This document shows positions 54,794-61,461 of a stretch of DNA of 64,000 nt, piece by piece. Position 1 is the first letter of the stretch; each line of letters starts with the position of its first letter. The translations under genes were made by a program, and so were the position numbers. This stretch comes from Bacteroidaceae bacterium (lineage in GTDB: Bacteria > Bacteroidota > Bacteroidia > Bacteroidales > Barnesiellaceae_A). The notes under the pieces are model-generated. The model was not told the origin of the DNA, did no database searches, and saw only the letters and a program-made list of their open reading frames with translations. The stretch spans positions 54,431 to 118,430 of the forward strand of contig JAFQRE010000002.1 in assembly GCA_017410245.1 (NCBI GenBank), given 5' to 3'.

Positions 54794-54880
54794 ACTCTTT
54801 CGTTTGGGTTAGTAGTTTTACAGAATTTGTTTCTGGAGAGTAGGCGGCAGCCACAGAAAACTCCCGCCTAATTCTTTGTT

Positions 54881-54911
54881 TTTGATATCTAAAATATTTT
54901 GCTTAACTTTG
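54881..54911 (+). promoter_or_regulatory. promoter of DUF2807 gene
   Basis: TTTG (54881-54884), 19 bases, TAACTTTG (54904-54911): exact fit to the Bacteroidota promoter, 30 bases before the ATG. Confidence 0.8.
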
Positions 54912-54941
54912 TACTATTGAACAAAACCTTATAAGTTGACT

Positions 54942-55589
54942 ATGCGAACTATTTTTATCCTATTAGTTAGCGTTGTTGCTATCGTGTGTACGGGATGTGA
55001 AGTTGATGACACCGAGCTTAAGAATAGCAAAACATATACTCTTTATGAGGATATATCAGCCCTTGTAATATCAGATGGCGTTGATGTTATCGTGGACGAT
55101 GCTCTGCCCCATGACCAAGTATATGCCTTGACAAATGCTAATAATTTCAAGAGGTTGAGCGTTGAGGTTAATGACGGCACACTACATATTGGAGGAGTAT
55201 CAATATCTATATTTGGCTATAATCGTTGTTTGGTATATGTACCTTCAGTTGCGTATGAGCGTGTTGCGTTGAAAGGTGGAAGCGATTTCTTGTGGAATAG
55301 CTGCAATAGTGATATATTATATATCTCAGCATCAGGCGGTAGCGACTGTCAGATTAAGGGTGTCACACAGCAACTAAGCATTGATAGCTCCGGAGGTGCA
55401 GATGCCAAGTGCGGCGAGCTGGAGGCTGAGTATGTCACCATCAACGCATCTGGAGGCTCTGATGTTGATGCCATAGTCAACAGTACACTCTCATTAACAG
55501 CATCGGGTGGCTCAGATGTACACATCAAAGGCAATCCCCAAATTGTACATTGGGATATATCAGGCGGCGCGGATGTGGAGTTTAATTAG
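54942..55589 (+). CDS. DUF2807 (head GIN) lipoprotein
   Basis: A 215-aa lipoprotein. The signal ends in VCTGC (Cys19). The rest is a right-handed beta-helix-like DUF2807 domain with repeated SGGSD/SGGAD turns (about 125-210), the typical ladder of the family. Such proteins are common in Bacteroidota envelopes; function unknown (an adhesin head was once proposed). I start at ATG 54942, two codons after an in-frame TTG, since the promoter spacing and signal peptide fit better. Confidence 0.88.
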   Translation: MRTIFILLVSVVAIVCTGCEVDDTELKNSKTYTLYEDISALVISDGVDVIVDDALPHDQVYALTNANNFKRLSVEVNDGTLHIGGVSISIFGYNRCLVYVPSVAYERVALKGGSDFLWNSCNSDILYISASGGSDCQIKGVTQQLSIDSSGGADAKCGELEAEYVTINASGGSDVDAIVNSTLSLTASGGSDVHIKGNPQIVHWDISGGADVEFN

Positions 55590-55633
55590 GTTATACATTA
55601 AAGTTATACTACCCTTGTTATAATATATGTGAA

Positions 55634-56182
55634 CTACAAGTAACAAAATTCTTCTAAATTGAAACTGCTTATAAAATTGTTAATTTGATTTAGAGCCCTC
55701 AATTGCTCCGGAATTTCGGGCAACGGGCAACCCTCATCAAGCAATTTGCGGAGGTGATGGAATAGTATTGTATTCACCTCATCTATATGGCATTGCAGGG
55801 TAATGATGCCATACTCTTCGGCGACTCGCTTATCGGTTATAAACACACCCGAGAATAGTCCATGAAGTCCTTCCCTGCGGGCAAACTTGTCGGCATTGCA
55901 CCAAATACCTATCAAGTCGTTGCCATGACGGCGCAGATAACCGGCTTGTGCATGACCAACAATGTTGCGGTCGTAATTGTTATATAGAGCATCATTTCTA
56001 TAAATCAAACCTCGACCGGTACCACGCCCCAGTAGCATCATGCGCTCATTGGCAGGAGATTGACACAACATAGCCTCAACCTCGCGCTTGCCTGCATTGG
56101 GGTTGATACAAGTTGCACCGGTACCTTCGTACAAGGCCGACATAACGGCTGTCGCTTCATCTTGAGGGTGTAATACTAACAT
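55634..56182 (-). CDS. conserved hypothetical protein, unknown family
   Basis: A 182-aa cytoplasmic protein I do not recognise. Notable segments are LLGRGTGRGLI (about 50), NIVGHAQAGYLRRHG (about 73), LIGIWCNADKFA (about 88) and LHGLFSGVFIT (about 106). The spaced His and Cys (GHAQ, WCNAD) could be catalytic, but the pattern does not match a caspase. It is the last gene of a minus-strand run that begins at 60683. Confidence 0.7.
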   Translation of the reverse strand: MLVLHPQDEATAVMSALYEGTGATCINPNAGKREVEAMLCQSPANERMMLLGRGTGRGLIYRNDALYNNYDRNIVGHAQAGYLRRHGNDLIGIWCNADKFARREGLHGLFSGVFITDKRVAEEYGIITLQCHIDEVNTILFHHLRKLLDEGCPLPEIPEQLRALNQINNFISSFNLEEFCYL

Positions 56183-56232
56183 AAAACTTAACCTAACTTA
56201 CGTTTTCGCATTTGTCACAATCGGTTGATGCA

Positions 56233-56661
56233 TCAGCCAAATTTCTCGACCAAGTAGTTTTCCATCATCATAGGGAGCAGTATAGGAGCTTTATCTCCGA
56301 TGGTATTCTCCCACCAATTGCGCACCATGACCGCCAATCGTTTCTTGAGACGATAGTACTTGGTATATACCCACTGAGGCTTGCGCTTGAGCAATCTTGC
56401 TACTTGCCGGGGCGGTTTGCCCTGCATATAGCGCATTATCCACAAGGTTTTATCCTCTTCTTTCCAACCCGATTGTTTCACAAAATCGAGAAAGAGATCT
56501 CGCAAGAAAAGTTGCGTCTCGGCACTAAATACCGGCACTCCAAGATAATTGAGCGGATTGTCTTGTCGATACAAATCGTTGGGATATGGGTAGCCTATTA
56601 TTTGCAAGAAATGACTTGTCACCCCGCCTCGCCCATCACGTGCTTTTACTATCTCTACCAT
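56233..56661 (-). CDS. small helix-turn-helix protein
   Basis: A 142-aa protein. Residues about 80-125 (PPRQVARLLKRKPQWVYTKYYRLKKRL) read as a sigma-70 region-4-like or LuxR-like helix-turn-helix with a basic recognition helix, and a Trp-rich C-terminus follows. The N-terminal half has no clear motif. It may regulate the local cluster. It begins 7 bases after the next gene on the same strand (56669). Confidence 0.6.
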   Translation of the reverse strand: MVEIVKARDGRGGVTSHFLQIIGYPYPNDLYRQDNPLNYLGVPVFSAETQLFLRDLFLDFVKQSGWKEEDKTLWIMRYMQGKPPRQVARLLKRKPQWVYTKYYRLKKRLAVMVRNWWENTIGDKAPILLPMMMENYLVEKFG

Positions 56662-56668
56662 AACACAA

Positions 56669-57067
56669 TCACGTTAGTTGTAGTAATGCTGCTTCGGCAA
56701 CGGAAACGGCCTTATCGTCAAGTTTGGCTTGCTTTATGAGCCCCCATATCTGCGTGATGAAGACAGGCTTGAACAGACTCAGCGCTACAATAGTAGGTAT
56801 CAGCTGTCGCTTGAAAAGGCTCACACCGGTTGCAATGGATATGTTGCCATCGCTTGTGGGTTTCAGTGTAACCTTCAAAGCTGTTTTCAATCCAAGAACT
56901 GCCTTGAACAAACCGCCTTTGGTTATATAAATTTCGCAGCCATTATTGAGGTTCTCAACACATACTTCATAACCCTCGGCTTGAAAAACTCGAACCATAT
57001 AATTGGCAACAGCAGGTATCTGCGAGGGATTGCCATAAAGTCTCTTTTTGGTTGTAAATGTACTCAT
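56669..57067 (-). CDS. small hypothetical protein, unknown family
   Basis: A 132-aa protein starting at ATG 57067 (MSTFTTKKRL). It has an alpha/beta N-terminal half (YMVRVFQAEGYEVCVENL, CEIYITKGG), a hydrophobic stretch near 95-118 (LIPTIVALSLFKPVFITQ) and a short charged tail. It is not clearly membrane-bound. A DNA- or lipid-binding role cannot be told from the sequence. It is followed closely by the HTH gene. Confidence 0.65.
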   Translation of the reverse strand: MSTFTTKKRLYGNPSQIPAVANYMVRVFQAEGYEVCVENLNNGCEIYITKGGLFKAVLGLKTALKVTLKPTSDGNISIATGVSLFKRQLIPTIVALSLFKPVFITQIWGLIKQAKLDDKAVSVAEAALLQLT

Positions 57068-57174
57068 ATCAGATATTGTTATTGGTTTTATGACATGGAT
57101 AGTATGTATCGTCAAAATCTATCATCTGCGTAATATGATGACTGAAAATTTAACTGAGTAGTTCGGCATTATTT

Positions 57175-57576
57175 TCACTTGTCATAACCAAGAATAATGA
57201 GAATCGATACGCTTTTCTCATCGTTTACACCCATTCCGCAGATGAGATCGACCTCGGCAAAGTATCTATTGAGCAGCTCAATTAACATATTCACCTGCCC
57301 CAGTGTAATGGCATTCTCACTATCTGTGGTACTATTACATCTGATGTGATACAACAAATTGCTCACATTATCCACTCCGGCCTCGTTTATAGCCTCTTCT
57401 ATCAATTGTACAGCCTCATGAGTGAGCACCGGCACATCTATCTTGATAGCTTTGAGAGAAGCCGATTGCTTCTTGACGTAAGCGTAGTCGGCCATACTCA
57501 TCGTTAGCAAATGCTCGGCACTACCCAAAGCCTCTTCTACCAAACGATCTATTTGTGATATTTCACTGATAATCAT
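57175..57576 (-). CDS. stand-alone FtsZ C-terminal-like domain protein
   Basis: A 133-aa protein. An N-terminal helical part (about 1-55) precedes a stretch that I read as an FtsZ C-terminal-type domain: ENAITLGQVNMLIELLNRYF (about 88-107), VDLICGMGVNDEKS (about 108-121) and VSILIILGYD. In FtsZ this domain follows the GTPase domain, which is absent here. If the match is right, this could bind FtsZ or a similar partner. It could also be a chance similarity. Confidence 0.55.
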   Translation of the reverse strand: MIISEISQIDRLVEEALGSAEHLLTMSMADYAYVKKQSASLKAIKIDVPVLTHEAVQLIEEAINEAGVDNVSNLLYHIRCNSTTDSENAITLGQVNMLIELLNRYFAEVDLICGMGVNDEKSVSILIILGYDK

Positions 57577-57617
57577 AGCTATTCTATTTTGTTATTATCA
57601 AACTCTTGTCATAATTC

Positions 57618-58163
57618 TTAGCGTAGTTTCGCATTGCCCAGCATTGTAATTCCATAAACTAAGAGTATGTAAACGAACACCATAAGTACCATTATACCTG
57701 CGATAACGATTCCAATTCCTTCCGACTCATCAACGTAGTATTCAACATACGAATAATCATCGTATATGCGACAAGATATACAATATCTACCGCCACGATT
57801 CCACGCATCATCGAGATAGGCATAATAACCATTAGCTTCATCTTTGCTCCAATGAGTACTATCTGTCAGGCACAAGTAATCTAATTGTTGAATACAATCA
57901 TCGGATAACTTCTCTGTAAAGTATGAACGATGTTCAAAGCAATCCCAACAGGAAGAACTTCGTTCCAAATTGTCTCGTGAATCAACAGGTGCTATCTCGG
58001 GTAAATCGAGTTTTGTTATCTTCTCGATGTTAGTGGGGTCTTTCGCCAATCTGTGATGGAAAGCAAATGCATCGGTGCGACCTAACACAATCAATATGGC
58101 CAACAAGGCTATTACTACCACCCACGACCACAGGTATATTTTCAAAGTCTTTCGCATGGCCAT
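57618..58163 (-). CDS. membrane protein with two TM segments, unknown family
   Basis: A 181-aa protein. I use ATG 58163; a TTG 3 codons earlier would overlap the previous stop. TM1 lies at about 10-28 and TM2 at about 150-172, with a 120-residue extracytoplasmic part between them rich in acidic residues, Cys (SSSCWDCF, YCISC) and Tyr. The paired Cys suggest disulphide bonds. No family is recognised. It is tightly packed with the DUF1232 gene (6-base gap). Confidence 0.65.
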   Translation of the reverse strand: MAMRKTLKIYLWSWVVVIALLAILIVLGRTDAFAFHHRLAKDPTNIEKITKLDLPEIAPVDSRDNLERSSSCWDCFEHRSYFTEKLSDDCIQQLDYLCLTDSTHWSKDEANGYYAYLDDAWNRGGRYCISCRIYDDYSYVEYYVDESEGIGIVIAGIMVLMVFVYILLVYGITMLGNAKLR

Positions 58164-58168
58164 AGCTA

Positions 58169-58603
58169 TCAATCTTCTACCATCTCATACTCTATACCAA
58201 ACCAATCATTGAGTGTATCCTCAACCTTGGCATTTATCTCAGGTGTAATTTTACTTTTTATTTTTCTATATACATAGAGCATCGCTACCCCATCGTCCAA
58301 GACTCCTAAAAAACGATATATCGCACGTGGCACGAGGTCGAATGGCAAAATGGTATATGCAATAGCGGCATAAATAAGCACTCGATCGAGAGTTGTAGTA
58401 TTGTCATCTTCGAGGACATAATAGGCTTGCAATATAGGACGCGTTATCATTCGGCCCGCTTTTAGTGCCCAAGGGTGGAGTTTACCCATCAAAGCATCGA
58501 TTTTACTACGCCAATCGACATTCTTAACTTTCTCAAAAAGGCCTGAAATATCCTTACCCATTATTAGGTAAGCAAGAATCAAAAGTGAAATTGTAGTTAG
58601 CAT
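58169..58603 (-). CDS. DUF1232 (YkvA-like) protein
   Basis: A 144-aa protein. The DUF1232 core is YTILPFDLVPRAIYRFLGVLDDGVAML (about 90-116, key residues P-x-D-x-P and D-D), a short membrane-associated pattern of unknown function. An N-terminal TM (about 3-17) precedes it. The next gene starts 8 bases upstream on the same strand. Confidence 0.8.
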   Translation of the reverse strand: MLTTISLLILAYLIMGKDISGLFEKVKNVDWRSKIDALMGKLHPWALKAGRMITRPILQAYYVLEDDNTTTLDRVLIYAAIAYTILPFDLVPRAIYRFLGVLDDGVAMLYVYRKIKSKITPEINAKVEDTLNDWFGIEYEMVED

Positions 58604-58611
58604 AATTATTA

Positions 58612-59193
58612 TTATTTGTTATTAAGAAACTCAGTAATTGTATCCTCGGGTAATAAATCGGCATTTTTAGATAATCCCTCTCTCTCCATTACCCACTGCA
58701 TAAATTCAACCATATCAGGGCTATCCACCATCTTGTAATATACCGGGTAGAAGAATTCTTCGCGACACTCTTTGTCGATCTTCATTTCACCGATGCACCA
58801 CTTATCAATCAATTTTGTTAGAAAATAATAGGGTCGATAATATAAATCCGACTCATCTTTCATTGTATCGGTTAAATGCTTGTGTAGAGGAACAGCAGCG
58901 CACACAAGTGAGGGAGATACTTCCGATTCGGGAAATCTAAGAAATGATATTTGACCGCCTACCACATCATAAATTTTCATACTGAAATGCTCGGCATAGT
59001 GTTTAAACCAACTACTCTCTTTCGACTTATCATCAAACATAAGGTCGAGCAATATATTACCCTCAAAATCTGAGGTGAATAATTGAATCGGAGCAAAGGT
59101 AGCTGCAGACGGAAGCATATAATGTTCAAACTCATATCTTTCACTATGAGCATCTCGCTCTACTGTGTTTTTTCTTTTTGAAAATAATCCCAT
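58612..59193 (-). CDS. hypothetical protein, unknown family
   Basis: A 193-aa cytoplasmic protein starting MGLFSKRKN. It is rich in acidic and aromatic residues, with no signal peptide or TM. It may be a two-subdomain alpha/beta protein, but I see no catalytic motif. The N-terminal MGLFSKRK pattern is common to short cytoplasmic proteins and has no meaning alone. It sits second in the minus-strand run, 74 bases after the large membrane protein gene. Confidence 0.65.
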   Translation of the reverse strand: MGLFSKRKNTVERDAHSERYEFEHYMLPSAATFAPIQLFTSDFEGNILLDLMFDDKSKESSWFKHYAEHFSMKIYDVVGGQISFLRFPESEVSPSLVCAAVPLHKHLTDTMKDESDLYYRPYYFLTKLIDKWCIGEMKIDKECREEFFYPVYYKMVDSPDMVEFMQWVMEREGLSKNADLLPEDTITEFLNNK

Positions 59194-59267
59194 ATCGTTT
59201 ATTTTTTGTTGTTAGTTTATTATATAGAGCATACCATTGTCAACAATCTATCTTTTGTGTTTAATAG

Positions 59268-60683
59268 TTAGCTATTTTCGGCATTACTATCATTATTTAC
59301 AGGGATTTCACTTGATATTATTGCGGGCTGAATTCTGTCATAACGATTGTAAAATCTTGGCATAACCAAGTACTTGTCGCCACTGTCCGACTTGAGTTGA
59401 TAGGTAAAATTGTCGCAAGAAACAACATCATCAAAACATTCATCGCTCGCAAACTCATGACGTTCTATGTCGTATATCTGCCATTTATCGTCCCTCTTCA
59501 CCTTGCAATATGGCTTTGAGGGCGTAAGCAGTTCTATGCGATGATACTCAATAGGCAAGATAACACCATATCTGTCGCGTAGTCCTATGTAGATGTCATT
59601 CTTGACACACAATAGGCCATTAGGTGCTCCATAATATCTATCGAAATGCCACAAGCGCTTGGCCTCCAATACCGAATAGGGATTATATCCAATGGACAAT
59701 ATGGGCATAATAAATGCTACCATAAAATAGACTCCGGCACTTGTCCAACGCTTGCCGGTATCTATAGCAAACCGAATCATAGGTACTGCTGTCAGAACCA
59801 ACGATCCAAACAAAAACATGAGTCGCATCATATCGGTTGTGTACTGGGCACACCAGAAGATTACCGAGGCCAAAACTATCAATAGTATATCCTTGTAAGT
59901 CGTTTCCCAGCTGAAAAGCCAATTAACCAAAGCGAAACACAATGCCGGCAGTACACATACGACAAGCGATGATTTAAGTTGGAGTTCTATACCACATGCA
60001 TAGCCTACCATAATTATGGCTAACATAAGCATAAATGCAACTTCGCCACGGGAAAACAAGCCTTTGATGCGTCCACGATTGAATATAAGAGGAATAAACA
60101 TGAACATAGGTACAAGTAATACAAGGGCAATAATCGAACGATTTGTTACCGATACGATAACAGAATCGACAAGCATTACTCCAAAAATATAGGCACACAA
60201 TCCTATACTCTTCCACACCCCAAAGCTACATGGTTGCAGCTCTTTACGGAATAATCGATATAGATACATTCCCCATGGAATGAGAATAACCCAAACCAAG
60301 CTGAAAAGCGTAACAGGGAGTGTACACTCATATACCTCGGCCAACATATCACGATAATCGGCATTATTGGCAAATGTTACACCGAATAGTGCAAATATCG
60401 ACTTAAACAAGTTTACACATGGCATAACAAAAGTTTCATAGCCGATGGTGCGTCCACAAAGCAGGCACAAACACATCAACGACAACATCACAATAGGTGC
60501 TATAACGAGTTTGCTGCGACGATACATCAAGAAGCTAATCCATATCCTTAAAAGAGGATATGACAATAAGAAGGGATTTATCAACCAATTTCCCAGTCCA
60601 CTATGCAAGGACAGTAGCAACCATATACTGCCAATAGTAAGGTCGGCAATATGAGCCAATTTTGACAATCGCGTGTGTTCCAT
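59268..60683 (-). CDS. multi-pass membrane protein, unknown family
   Basis: A 471-aa protein with about ten hydrophobic segments (about 14-330), then a soluble C-terminal tail (about 340-471) that is likely cytoplasmic, with a WG-repeat-like or beta feel (YGVILPIEYHRIELL, DDKWQIYDIERHEF). No transport family recognised. It heads the run of small unknown genes down to 55.6 kb, which may be one operon. Confidence 0.7.
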   Translation of the reverse strand: MEHTRLSKLAHIADLTIGSIWLLLSLHSGLGNWLINPFLLSYPLLRIWISFLMYRRSKLVIAPIVMLSLMCLCLLCGRTIGYETFVMPCVNLFKSIFALFGVTFANNADYRDMLAEVYECTLPVTLFSLVWVILIPWGMYLYRLFRKELQPCSFGVWKSIGLCAYIFGVMLVDSVIVSVTNRSIIALVLLVPMFMFIPLIFNRGRIKGLFSRGEVAFMLMLAIIMVGYACGIELQLKSSLVVCVLPALCFALVNWLFSWETTYKDILLIVLASVIFWCAQYTTDMMRLMFLFGSLVLTAVPMIRFAIDTGKRWTSAGVYFMVAFIMPILSIGYNPYSVLEAKRLWHFDRYYGAPNGLLCVKNDIYIGLRDRYGVILPIEYHRIELLTPSKPYCKVKRDDKWQIYDIERHEFASDECFDDVVSCDNFTYQLKSDSGDKYLVMPRFYNRYDRIQPAIISSEIPVNNDSNAENS

Positions 60684-60780
60684 AATCTCTATAAGTTTAA
60701 AATGTGGAGTTAAAAGATTTCATTTTAAATGTTGATATATGAGATAGAGTATCTTTGCACGAAAAATCTATCTTTCGGCC

Positions 60781-60864
60781 ATGCAAGTTACTTTGCAATT
60801 GCGATACTCACCGGCCGAGATAAGCCCATCGGATATAAATCACTACCACGTTTTTTCAGTTTAA
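60781..60864 (+). CDS. possible 27-aa reading frame, perhaps gene remnant
   Basis: ATG 60781 to TAA 60864 (MQVTLQLRYS...) begins 24 bases after TATCTTTG (60750-60757) and ends 8 bases inside the convergent macro-like gene. It may be a decayed gene start or a very small protein. Confidence 0.2.
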   Translation: MQVTLQLRYSPAEISPSDINHYHVFSV

Positions 60865-61314
60865 TATATCCCAGAACTCTTGTGGCAGACTGACATTGGG
60901 AAGTTTAGCTGCATCGCGAAACATAGGAGCAATTTCTCCGGGTCTCCTACACCCTCCGCCACAGCCAATAGGCGTTACGAGAAAGTGTAGTTCGGGGTGC
61001 TCTTTGGCATACTCCGTAAAAGCCATGACCGATTGTCTAATCTCTTTCAATCCTATCACTCCACCGATAGTAGGTATGGCGTATGATTGACCTTGACGAC
61101 CTTCACGCTGCCCCATAATTGCACCAAAATTCTTGAGTGCAAAATTTGAAGCACCATCAAAGTGTCGCCCCGAATTGCGACAACCAAAGACAAAGATTTC
61201 ATTCTCCTTGAGGGTGTCAATCCACTCTGGAGTAACATTTTGTTTATTCGTTGTGGGAAGAGTCATCTCCCCACGCTTGATTAGTACAATTAATCTTTTA
61301 AAAATTTCCTTCAT
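60856..61314 (-). CDS. macro-like (A1S_2505-type) protein
   Basis: A 152-aa protein from ATG 61314; a shorter start at 61266 (MTLPTT) is possible, and a GTG at 61383 would run into the terminator hairpin. The conserved pattern is NEIFVFGCRNSGRHFDGASN followed by FGAIMGQREGRQGQSYAIPT and VTPIGCGGGCRRPGEIAPMF, the glycine-rich signature of a small group often found beside ADP-ribosylglycohydrolases and thought to be a compact macro-domain-like fold that could bind ADP-ribose. Here it is directly downstream of such a gene on the same strand. Confidence 0.75.
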   Translation of the reverse strand: MKEIFKRLIVLIKRGEMTLPTTNKQNVTPEWIDTLKENEIFVFGCRNSGRHFDGASNFALKNFGAIMGQREGRQGQSYAIPTIGGVIGLKEIRQSVMAFTEYAKEHPELHFLVTPIGCGGGCRRPGEIAPMFRDAAKLPNVSLPQEFWDILN

Positions 61315-61321
61315 ATTTCGA

Positions 61322-61346
61322 TATATTTGTGCGTAAAATTTACGCA
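61322..61346. promoter_or_regulatory. palindromic operator-like site with -7 box
   Basis: TGCGTAAA-A-TTTACGCA (61330-61346) is a perfect 17-bp palindrome next to TATATTTG (61322-61329, plus strand). It lies between the macro-like start and the upstream terminator and could bind a repressor of the macro-like gene. Confidence 0.45.
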
Positions 61347-61367
61347 ATTTAGTATTAAGGCTAAAAA

Positions 61368-61405
61368 TATAAGGTGTGCCCACCGTTCGGGCTAAACACC
61401 TTATA
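61368..61405 (-). terminator. terminator of ADP-ribosylglycohydrolase fusion gene
   Basis: TATAAGGTGTGCCC pairs with GGGC-ACACCTTATA (61368-61381 with 61389-61405, three-base bulge), just after the stop at 61462 on the minus strand; T-rich sequence follows on that strand. Confidence 0.75.
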
Positions 61406-61461
61406 TGTCAATCACAATACAATAGAGTGCAGTCGCTGACAAATCTACCAAAGAACGTGCA

